Source: JBFJVD01 sp041624375
GTDB taxonomy: Bacteria > Chloroflexota > Anaerolineae > Anaerolineales > E44-bin32
DNA: 6,615 nt
Assembly: GCA_041624375.1 (NCBI GenBank)
Contig: JBFJVD010000169.1
Coordinates: 1 to 6,615 of the forward strand
Direction: 5' to 3'
This document shows, piece by piece, positions 1 to 5,674 of the stretch (positions within the stretch are counted from its first letter, which is position 1; every line of letters starts with the position of its first letter). The translations under genes and the position numbers were made by a program. A model generated the notes under the pieces. It was not told where the DNA came from and did no database searches. It was given only the letters and a program-made list of their open reading frames with translations.

Positions 1-661
1 GATGGGGGATGGGCCGGCTCTCCATCACCGCCCGCTTGATGGCTGTCCCGAGCTCGATCAGCGGCCGGTAGTCGGCCGGGGTGAGCCAGAGTCCAACGTC
101 CGGGGCCTGAACGAAGGCGTAAAAGGCGCCGCCGAAGGCCAGATCGTAGCGCACCCTGCCCACGTTGGGCACCTCCACCTCGGCGTCCAGGTCGAGCACA
201 AAGGAGGGGACATTGGCGAAGCGGACTCGCTCGACGCGGCCGCCGCGCAGGCGAGCCTGGGCCGTGACGAGGCCGGCCGGCGTGTCGATCCGCAGCGTGG
301 TTTCCGGCGGCTGCGCCGGCAGCATCCCCGTCTCAAGGGCCACCGTCGCCAGGCCGATGATCCCATGGCCGCACATCGTGCTGTAGCCCTCGTTGTGCAT
401 GAAGAGCACGCCCAGATCGGCGCCCGGGGTCACCGGCGGGGTGAGCAGGCAGCCGTACATGTCTGGATGGCCGCGCGGCTCCCACATCAGCGCCCGGCGC
501 AGATGGTCGAAGCGCTGGCGCGCATAGCGCCGCCGGTCGAGGATCGTCTCGCCGGGCAGATCGGGGAATCCGCTCGTGACCACCCGGAAGGGTTCCCCCT
601 CAGTGTGCGCATCGATCGTGGTGATCCGCAGCCAATCCGCCGGCGGCTCCCAGCTGCTCAT
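1..661 (-). CDS. Proline racemase family protein, probable trans-3-hydroxy-L-proline dehydratase (partial, 3' end outside window)
   Basis: The first 220 residues are present and the C-terminus runs off the left edge. The frame is open with no stop. Near the N-terminus is DAHTEGEPFRVV, the family's opening motif. It is followed by DHLRRALMWEPRGHPDMYG, HNEGYSTMCGHG with the first catalytic cysteine in MCGHG, and YDLAFGGAFYAFV. These define the proline racemase/hydroxyproline epimerase fold. From memory, the EPRGHxDMYG and LGVLFxHNEGYS stretches are closest to the L3HYPDH (trans-3-hydroxy-L-proline dehydratase) branch, which converts the substrate to pyrroline-2-carboxylate. The second active-site residue (Cys in racemases, Thr in the dehydratase) decides the reaction and lies outside the window. 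Start: ATG at 659-661, preceded on the minus strand by GGAGGGAAGGATAC, a purine-rich ribosome site. The 176-bp gap upstream suggests its own promoter. Family is near certain; the dehydratase call is moderate. Proline racemase or 4-hydroxyproline epimerase are the alternatives. Confidence 0.9.
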   Translation of the reverse strand, partial: MSSWEPPADWLRITTIDAHTEGEPFRVVTSGFPDLPGETILDRRRYARQRFDHLRRALMWEPRGHPDMYGCLLTPPVTPGADLGVLFMHNEGYSTMCGHGIIGLATVALETGMLPAQPPETTLRIDTPAGLVTAQARLRGGRVERVRFANVPSFVLDLDAEVEVPNVGRVRYDLAFGGAFYAFVQAPDVGLWLTPADYRPLIELGTAIKRAVMESRPIPH

Positions 662-837
662 GTATCCTTCCCTCCACGCGGTTGATGCTATCACCGTACC
701 AGACGTTTCGAGCGTCCTACGGAGAACGCAAAGGATCGGAGGCCAAGGCGTCCTCGCGGGCCGGATGACCCTACGGCCGCGCGTGAACGTCGGATCCCGA
801 TCCTTCTCGCTGGGCGGCGTGCCAGCGCAGGAAGCCG
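662..837. other. Intergenic gap between flavodoxin-like gene and hydroxyproline-enzyme gene
   Basis: No convincing gene is present. It should hold the promoter of the downstream minus-strand enzyme. The best I see is a weak extended -10 (TGGTACGGT on the minus strand, about 30 bp upstream of the start codon) without a good -35. A 6-bp stem with an 8-base loop (808-813 with 822-827) lies just past the flavodoxin stop, but no T-run follows, so it is not a standard intrinsic terminator. A 9-bp inverted repeat (AAGGATCGG at 731-739, CCGATCCTT at 797-805) is also visible, of unknown meaning. Confidence 0.4.
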
Positions 838-1305
838 TCAGGCGCCTGCACCGGTGAAGTGGGTCAGGATTCGCTGCGACCACCCCCGCGCGCGATCCAG
901 CTCGCCCTCATCGAGCGGGCCCTCCCTTCCCACGACGTGGGAGATCTCCGGTCGAACGACCTGCCGGCCGCCCAACCGGCGCAGCTTGCGGGTCAGCCGC
1001 TTGGCAGCCGTGAACTGGTTGAGCCACCAGGACATCTTGTAGGAGGTGTCGAAGGCCGCCACGGCGACGCCGTCCAGAACCCGCTTGGGCAAGCCATCGA
1101 ACACCGGCCTGACAGCTTCCGGCAAATTCATCTTGTGCGTAGGCGCGCCCATGACCGCCAGCTCGACCCCCTCGAGGTCGTCGACCGTCAGCTCATCGGC
1201 CGGGATTAGGCGCACAGAAAGCTCCTGTTCCAGACCCTCACCGATCGCTTCGGCGACCTGCCGTGTGTTGCCGAACTTCGAGAAGTAGACAACCAGCGCA
1301 TGCAT
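838..1305 (-). CDS. Flavodoxin-like protein
   Basis: A complete 155-residue protein of flavodoxin size. The N-terminal beta strand (ALVVYF) leads into S9-K-F-G12-N-T14, the FMN phosphate-binding loop of flavodoxins, whose usual form is T/S-x-T-G-x-T. A second strand ends in GAPTH (53-57), the usual position of the first isoalloxazine loop, and VAAFDTSYK (82-90) ends the next core strand. These loops fit a single flavodoxin domain with no extra domain. The likely role is a cytoplasmic FMN-dependent electron carrier or small quinone/disulfide reductase; the partner is unknown. Last gene of the TetR operon: its ATG lies 2 bases after the stop of the transglutaminase-like gene, and its ribosome site overlaps that gene's last codons, so translational coupling is likely. 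No signal peptide is seen. The flavodoxin fold is well supported. A protoporphyrinogen-oxidase (HemG-like) role is possible but not shown. Confidence 0.88.
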   Translation of the reverse strand: MHALVVYFSKFGNTRQVAEAIGEGLEQELSVRLIPADELTVDDLEGVELAVMGAPTHKMNLPEAVRPVFDGLPKRVLDGVAVAAFDTSYKMSWWLNQFTAAKRLTRKLRRLGGRQVVRPEISHVVGREGPLDEGELDRARGWSQRILTHFTGAGA

Positions 1306-1307
1306 CG

Positions 1308-1901
1308 TTATTCATCCTTTCCGGTTACGTAATAGCGGTGGGCGTTGACGAGTGGCGCCCCCCACCAGGTGAGCAGCTTGAGCAAGGGGCCGACGTCCGT
1401 CACCTCGGACAGCGGGGTGAACGTGATCGCACGGACCTGTGCATCGTAGAAGAGCGAATCGATATCCCTGGACTCTCGGTCGATCCGCACGCGGACCCAG
1501 GCATGGGAACCAGTGGTGCCGTCGGGGAAGCAGTTGCGGAAGGCCTGCACCACCCGGGCCTCGAAGCCCAGCTGCACCAGAATGTGCCGCAGCGCATAAG
1601 CCTGCTGGACGCAGTAGCCATAGCCGCGCTCGAACGCCCGGGCTGCAGGGTCGAAGCTGTTGCGCCGACAGTACTGCATCCGTGTTGCGACCAGCGCGCG
1701 GGCAGCTTCCACCAGGTCCCAGCCAGTGGTCTCGCTGTTCCGCAGCTGCGCCACCGCCTGGTCCAGCGTCAGCTGCTCAACGCCAGGCCGTCGTCCTCGC
1801 GGCAGCGACAGCGTTGCGGGCAGGGCATAGAGCGGAACCCCTACCACGATGGCTGCGGCGCCGAGGAGGACCTTGGTTTTGATCTTCATGACTCGATCCA
1901 T
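1308..1901 (-). CDS. Membrane-anchored transglutaminase-like protein
   Basis: With the chosen start this is 197 residues. A basic N-terminus (MDRVMKIKTK) is followed by a hydrophobic stretch (VLLGAAAIVVGVPLYALPATLSL), a signal anchor or uncleaved signal peptide, so the rest is probably extracytoplasmic. The body looks like a papain-fold transglutaminase-like domain: Cys97 in GYGYCVQQAYALRHILVQLG at the start of a helix, His133 in SHAWVRV, and an acidic third position, probably Asp148 or Asp153 in DIDSLFYDA. Two further cysteines (78 and 124) could pair or be structural. The function could be a protease, a cross-linker or a non-enzymatic scaffold; the substrate is unknown. Start: an upstream in-frame ATG (1938-1940) overlaps the TetR gene and has no ribosome site. 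The ATG at 1899-1901 has AGGGGGTGG 2 bases upstream (the GGGGG core is 5 bases away) and leaves 22 bases after the TetR stop. Fold call moderate; no specific family is recognised. Confidence 0.72.
   Translation of the reverse strand: MDRVMKIKTKVLLGAAAIVVGVPLYALPATLSLPRGRRPGVEQLTLDQAVAQLRNSETTGWDLVEAARALVATRMQYCRRNSFDPAARAFERGYGYCVQQAYALRHILVQLGFEARVVQAFRNCFPDGTTGSHAWVRVRIDRESRDIDSLFYDAQVRAITFTPLSEVTDVGPLLKLLTWWGAPLVNAHRYYVTGKDE
1315..1320 (-). promoter_or_regulatory. Ribosome binding site of flavodoxin-like gene
   Basis: AAAGGA on the minus strand lies 9 bases before the ATG at 1305, inside the last codons of the upstream gene. It selects this ATG and supports coupled translation. Confidence 0.6.
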
Positions 1902-1923
1902 GACCACCCCCTGCACCCGGGGT

Positions 1924-2523
1924 CTAGGTCCGGAGTGCATGGAGAACGAAATCCGCGACCTGGGCAGCGCTCAACCAGTGTGTGCCTTCAGGGCTGAGCT
2001 GCGAGCCCGTGCCCAGGTAGATCAGCATCAGCAACCCCGCCGTCGACCCGGGATCGAGTTCGCGAAAAGCACCCTGGTCGGCGCCGGGGAGAAGAATCTC
2101 CTCGCCGAGGAGTTGGAAGAGCGGTTGATACGCTTGAAACAGCTGGAGCCTGAAATCTTCGTCAGGGCCATTCAGTGTGTTAAAGATCGCCCGGGCCATG
2201 GTGAGATGGGTATGGACGAACTCGAATCCGGCCGCGTAAAAGGCTTCCAGGCGCCGTTCGGCCTCCGTTTCCTGGCGGACGCGCTTCAGCATGAATGCGA
2301 CGTGCGCCTGGGCCGTTTCCGCGATGAACGCGGACATGAGTTCGCGTTTGCTGGGGAAGTAGTTGTAGACGGTCCCAATCGAGAACCCCGCCGCCTCGGC
2401 GATGCGGTTGACGTTGGCCCGATCGTAGCCCTCGCGGGCAAATTCCTCTGCGGCGGCGGCGAGCAACGCCTGGCGCGTTGCCTTCAGGATCTGATCCCGG
2501 TCGGCTTCCTTGTGACGGGGCAT
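1924..2523 (-). CDS. TetR/AcrR-family transcriptional regulator
   Basis: A 199-residue protein, the usual size for the family. The N-terminal DNA-binding domain is clear: an ILKATRQALLAAAAEEFAREGYD helix, then the helix-turn-helix at about residues 34-57 (VNRIAEAAGFSIGTVYNYFPSKREL), a textbook TetR signature. The remainder is helical and would form the ligand-binding and dimer domain, including FEFVHTHLTMARAIFNTLNGP; the ligand cannot be read from the sequence. Start: ATG at 2521-2523, chosen over an ATG 12 codons upstream because that one lies inside the operator and before the expected transcription start. It heads a minus-strand operon with the transglutaminase-like and flavodoxin-like genes. 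The palindrome 22 bp upstream of its start, over its own promoter, implies autorepression. Family is near certain; the regulon is inferred. Confidence 0.95.
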   Translation of the reverse strand: MPRHKEADRDQILKATRQALLAAAAEEFAREGYDRANVNRIAEAAGFSIGTVYNYFPSKRELMSAFIAETAQAHVAFMLKRVRQETEAERRLEAFYAAGFEFVHTHLTMARAIFNTLNGPDEDFRLQLFQAYQPLFQLLGEEILLPGADQGAFRELDPGSTAGLLMLIYLGTGSQLSPEGTHWLSAAQVADFVLHALRT

Positions 2524-2524
2524 A

Positions 2525-2537
2525 AGGGATGTTCCCT
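2525..2537 (-). promoter_or_regulatory. Ribosome site of TetR gene inside a small palindrome
   Basis: AGGGA-TGT-TCCCT is a perfect 5-bp inverted repeat with a 3-base loop, ending one base before the start codon. In the transcript the AGGGA arm serves as a modest Shine-Dalgarno about 9 bases upstream of the ATG, and the other arm can pair with it. It could dampen translation or be a second protein half-site, or it may be chance. Confidence 0.4.
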
Positions 2538-2544
2538 GTTTATA

Positions 2545-2562
2545 TGAGTGAGCATTCACTCA
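2545..2562. promoter_or_regulatory. TetR-type operator palindrome
   Basis: TGAGTGA-GCAT-TCACTCA has perfect 7-bp arms around a 4-bp centre. It lies one base downstream of the -10 element of the TetR operon promoter and covers the predicted transcription start, so a bound dimer would block transcription. Size and form match known TetR-family operators. The TGAnTGA-N4-TCAnTCA pattern resembles, from memory, sites of FadR-like TetR proteins. It is presumably bound by the regulator encoded directly downstream. Confidence 0.8.
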
Positions 2563-2563
2563 A

Positions 2564-2592
2564 ATTATTGCACGAATAACCGAGCCTGTCAA
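2564..2592 (-). promoter_or_regulatory. Sigma-70-type promoter of the TetR operon
   Basis: On the minus strand, a perfect -35 TTGACA (2587-2592) and a -10 AATAAT (2564-2569) are separated by exactly 17 bp. TGC directly before the -10 gives an extended TGn element. Transcription should begin near 2557, inside the palindrome, leaving a leader of about 34 bases. It is unusually strong for this GC-rich window, as expected of a promoter held down by a repressor. Confidence 0.82.
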
Positions 2593-2691
2593 GACCGATC
2601 CCCACGGACGGCCCGCTACGCTCAAGCCGTTCTCGCTGTAACCTTCTCTTAATCCGGCTGGCGTATCATGTCTGCTGGTATCTTGTGAGTT

Positions 2692-2705
2692 GAGGTGCAG
2701 CTTTG
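2692..2705 (+). promoter_or_regulatory. Ribosome binding site and TTG start of the thioredoxin-NHL lipoprotein
   Basis: GAGGTG (2692-2697) is followed 5 bases later by TTG (2703-2705). An in-frame TGA at 2691-2693 excludes any earlier start, and TTG is the only codon that keeps the lipoprotein signal intact. I found no convincing plus-strand promoter in 2593-2691. TATCAT (2664-2669) and TATCTT (2679-2684) are -10-like but lack a -35. Confidence 0.7.
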
Positions 2706-4772
2706 TCTCTCCGTCCGAACCCCCTGCTTTCCGCCGCCGGCTTCCTTTCGCTGCTGCTTGCGGCTTGCGCGGCAGCGTCGCCAACGCCCGATGGCGCTCC
2801 GACCGAGAAAGCCCTGGAAGCAGCCGCTGCGGCCAGCCCGGAAGCCACCACGCGCTCCTTCGCCGGCAGCGTGCCGGCCCCCGAGTTCCCCACCGGGCTC
2901 GACTGGCTCAATACGGAACGCCCGCTTTCGCTCGAGCAGCTGCGCGGCAAAATCGTGCTGCTCGACTTCTGGACCTACGGCTGCATCAACTGCATCCACA
3001 TCATCCCGGACTTGAAGCGGCTTGAAGCCGAATACGCCGACGAACTGGTGGTGATCGGCGTCCACTCAGCCAAGTTCAGCACCGAGGGCCAGACCGAGAA
3101 CATTCGCCAGATCATCCTGCGCTACGAGCTTGAGCACCCGGTGGTCAACGACCGTGACTTCGCAATCTGGCAGCTCTGGGGCGCCAACGCGTGGCCGACT
3201 CTGGTGCTCATCGATCCGGCCGGCAACATCGTCGGCGGGCACAGCGGCGAGAGCGTCTACCCGCTGTTCCAGCCGGTGATCGAGGCCCTGGTCCAGGAAT
3301 TTGACGCCCGCGATGAGCTGGACCGAACGCAGCTGGACCTCAAGCTGGAGCGGGAAGGGCTGCCACAGACCGTGCTCTCCTTCCCCGGCAAGGTGCTGGC
3401 TGATCCGGTGCGCAATCGCCTCTTCATTGCCGACAGCAACCACCACCGGATCGTTGTCGCCGCGTTACCCGATGGCGAGGTTCTGGCGATGATCGGCAGC
3501 GGCGAACGCGGCCTGCGCGACGGGAGCTTTGAGCGCGCCGCCTTCGCCCAGCCGCAGGGCCTGGCGCTTTCGCCGGACGGGCGCACGCTCTACGTCGCCG
3601 ACACAGAGAACCACGCCTTGCGCCAGGTCGATCTTGAATCCCAAACCGTGACTACCCTGGCCGGAACCGGCGAGCAAGCTCGTGCCTATCCGCCCCAGCC
3701 GGGCACGGCTCCCGATGTGGCGCTGAGCTCGCCCTGGGACCTGGCGCTCGACGGCCGGACCCTATACATCGCCATGGCCGGCTCCCACCAGATTTGGCGC
3801 ATGGACCTGGACACACGGGAGATCGAAGCCCATGCCGGCAGCGGGCGCGAGAGCACGCAGAACGGGCCCATGTCGCTCGCCGAATTGGCGCAGCCCAGCG
3901 GCCTGGCCCTCGACGGCCAGGGACGTCTCTTTTTTGCCGACTCCGAGTCCAGCTCCATTCGCTGGGCGGACCTGGATCCGGCCGCCGGCTTCGTCCGGGT
4001 GCTGGCCGGCAGCGACGCCAACCTTTTTGACTTTGGCGATCGCGACGGTGTGGGCACCGCGGCTCGCCTGCAGCATCCGCTGGGGGTCGCGTATCTGGAC
4101 GGCGTCCTCTACGTGGCCGATACCTACAACAGCAAGATCAAGGTGGTCGATCCCGAGACAGGCGAAGTGGTCACCCTCTACGGCAGCGGGCATGGCTGGC
4201 GCGACGGGACGGACCCGCTGTTCTACGAACCCGGCGGGCTTCACGCCGCCGACGGCAGGCTGTATGTGGCCGACACCAACAACCATGCCGTACGCATCAT
4301 CGATCTCGCCAGCGGTGAAGCGCACACACTCGTTTTGCAGGGCATCGAGCGCTTCACCGCCTCGGCTGAAGCGGCTTACGGCGGGAAAGTGGTGCGTTAT
4401 GAGCCTGTGCAGCTGGCGCGCGGCCAGGGGACGGTTCGCCTGAGGATCGAGCTGCCGCCGGGATACAAGGTGAACGATCTGGCGCCTTCCTCGATGGATT
4501 GGGAGATCGATGGCGCCGCCCTCGAACTCCCAGCCGACGCCGATTGGTCCGTTGCCGGGCCGGCCTTCCCGATCGACCTTCCCGTGACCCTGCAGCCGGG
4601 CGAAAGCACCCTGATCGGCGAGCTGACGCTGGTGTACTGTGAGGCCGAGAAGCAGAGCCTGTGCCTCATCGAGCGGGTCCGCTTTGAAGTGCCGTTCGTG
4701 GTCGGCGACTCAGGCGAGTCGCAGCTCGAACTGGTCCACCGCGTCGAGCTGCCTGCGGAACTGGATTCCTGA
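2703..4772 (+). CDS. Thioredoxin-like/NHL-repeat lipoprotein, NHLRC2-like
   Basis: A 689-residue exported lipoprotein. The signal peptide (1-21) ends in a lipobox, LLLAAC, with Cys22 as the lipid-anchor residue; a low-complexity Ala/Pro/Thr linker follows (23-58). Residues about 60-200 are a thioredoxin-like domain of the TlpA/AhpC type: FWTYGCINC with the redox pair Cys94/Cys97, GVHSAKF, and the cis-proline loop AWPT with Pro165. Residues about 220-545 carry six NHL blades. Each ends in a strand such as LFIADSNHHRIVV, LYVADTENHALRQVD, LYIAMAGSHQIWRMD, LFFADSESSSIRWAD, LYVADTYNSKIKVVD or LYVADTNNHAVRIID, giving a six-bladed propeller. The rest is a beta domain with a second cysteine pair (646, 654). 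Domain order, length and several motifs match human NHLRC2 from memory. The likely role is thiol-disulfide exchange at the outer face of the membrane, with the propeller binding a partner; the substrate is unknown. It is divergent from the TetR operon. Confidence 0.93.
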   Translation: MSLRPNPLLSAAGFLSLLLAACAAASPTPDGAPTEKALEAAAAASPEATTRSFAGSVPAPEFPTGLDWLNTERPLSLEQLRGKIVLLDFWTYGCINCIHIIPDLKRLEAEYADELVVIGVHSAKFSTEGQTENIRQIILRYELEHPVVNDRDFAIWQLWGANAWPTLVLIDPAGNIVGGHSGESVYPLFQPVIEALVQEFDARDELDRTQLDLKLEREGLPQTVLSFPGKVLADPVRNRLFIADSNHHRIVVAALPDGEVLAMIGSGERGLRDGSFERAAFAQPQGLALSPDGRTLYVADTENHALRQVDLESQTVTTLAGTGEQARAYPPQPGTAPDVALSSPWDLALDGRTLYIAMAGSHQIWRMDLDTREIEAHAGSGRESTQNGPMSLAELAQPSGLALDGQGRLFFADSESSSIRWADLDPAAGFVRVLAGSDANLFDFGDRDGVGTAARLQHPLGVAYLDGVLYVADTYNSKIKVVDPETGEVVTLYGSGHGWRDGTDPLFYEPGGLHAADGRLYVADTNNHAVRIIDLASGEAHTLVLQGIERFTASAEAAYGGKVVRYEPVQLARGQGTVRLRIELPPGYKVNDLAPSSMDWEIDGAALELPADADWSVAGPAFPIDLPVTLQPGESTLIGELTLVYCEAEKQSLCLIERVRFEVPFVVGDSGESQLELVHRVELPAELDS

Positions 4773-4779
4773 TCTTCTT

Positions 4780-5637
4780 TCACGGATCGGGGTCGCCGCT
4801 CCATCGGCGCCCCAGGCGCGCCACCAGCGCCTCGGTATGGGAGCGCCGGCGGCGGTCGAAGTGTCGAGCAACGGCCGCAGCATATGGCCGGGCGACGCGT
4901 CGCAGGTAGGCTGGCAGCCCTTCTTCCTGGATCGCTCCAAGAGAATCGGCGTAGTAGCTGAAGAGGTAGGTGTGGCCCACCTGTAGACCGCTGCGCACCG
5001 CGCCGGCGGCGATCAGGGTCGAAAGCGCAATCAGGCTGCGCCCCTCCTCCCGGGCCGTCTGCTGCAAGCCGCCGTACAGGCGCGCAAGTTCGGCCGGCTC
5101 AGGAAGATGCGGCGCCTGACGTTGAAAGCTTCGCCAGGACCGCTTCAGCTCGCCAATCTGAACTGGGGGAAGATCCATCGATTCGGCCAGCGCCCCCGAG
5201 GTGGACTCCAAGCGCTCCAGCAACGCGCCCATCGAAGGGTATTCTTCATCCGGGGGCAAGACCTGCAGGCGCCTGAGCTCGGCCACCAGTGTACGCAGGT
5301 AGAGGCGGGTCCCCCCTGTGAGGTCGGCGGCCGCCGCCAGCGCCCAAAGCGGGGACCACCCCAGCGCGAGGATCGCAGCTGCCTCGAGCGCGTTGCCGGC
5401 GGCCTTACGCGCCGCCAGTTCGCCCAGACCCATCGGTTCGTCAGGGTAGACATCGGTGACTCCGCCGACCTGCTCAATGGTCAGGCGGAGCAACCGATCC
5501 AGAGTCATCCGGTACAGGGCAGCGCCCCGCAGCCAAGACGGAAGCAGTACAGCTGCCGTCTCGCGGGCAGCACCCCCGATAAGCGCCGCCCCGGCGCGCA
5601 GCATCCGTTCTGGAAGCGAGATGAGAAAGGGCAGCAT
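4780..5637 (-). CDS. Hypothetical protein, helical with two hydrophobic stretches
   Basis: I do not recognise this 285-residue protein. Codon pattern and length favour a real gene: it fills the whole space between two firm genes and the opposite strand holds only weak frames. It appears almost all helical. Hydrophobic, Ala-rich stretches lie at about 82-107 (NALEAAAILALGWSPLWALAA) and 202-225 (LIALSTLIAAGAVRSG). They are short and may be membrane-associated or buried helices. A charged middle (about 115-200) and an Arg-rich tail (RRVARPY through DRRRRS) complete it. No cysteine and no catalytic motif are visible. The first hydrophobic stretch followed by DLTGGTRLYLRTLVAEL recalls EcsC-type proteins, but not enough to call. 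It starts 37 bases after the dehydratase stop on the same strand, so co-transcription is possible. No good ribosome site precedes ATG 5637; Met12 is an alternative start. It converges on the lipoprotein gene across 7 bp with no terminator hairpin. Confidence 0.68.
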   Translation of the reverse strand: MLPFLISLPERMLRAGAALIGGAARETAAVLLPSWLRGAALYRMTLDRLLRLTIEQVGGVTDVYPDEPMGLGELAARKAAGNALEAAAILALGWSPLWALAAAADLTGGTRLYLRTLVAELRRLQVLPPDEEYPSMGALLERLESTSGALAESMDLPPVQIGELKRSWRSFQRQAPHLPEPAELARLYGGLQQTAREEGRSLIALSTLIAAGAVRSGLQVGHTYLFSYYADSLGAIQEEGLPAYLRRVARPYAAAVARHFDRRRRSHTEALVARLGRRWSGDPDP

Positions 5638-5674
5638 GTCAGTCGTGGACCCGGCGTCCGACGCGACGACTGGG

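Noticed and set aside
808..827. Stem-loop after the flavodoxin gene as an intrinsic terminator
   Set aside because: The stem is only 6 bp with an 8-base loop and is followed by GAGAAGG rather than a T-run. Such stems are common by chance at this GC content.
2539..2544. TATAAA on the minus strand as the -10 of the TetR operon
   Set aside because: No -35 lies at 16-18 bp from it, whereas AATAAT at 2564-2569 has a perfect TTGACA at 17 bp.
1849..2547. Plus-strand open frame opposite the TetR gene
   Set aside because: The minus-strand frame has a textbook TetR helix-turn-helix, promoter and operator. The plus-strand frame has no recognisable domain.
2524..2559. Longer TetR protein starting at the upstream ATG (2557-2559)
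   Set aside because: That ATG lies within the operator at about the transcription start, has no ribosome site, and adds 12 residues not typical of the family.
4766..4796. Possible bidirectional terminator between the convergent genes
   Set aside because: Only GATC tetramers repeat and there is no real stem or T-run. The 7-bp gap has no room for a hairpin outside the coding regions.
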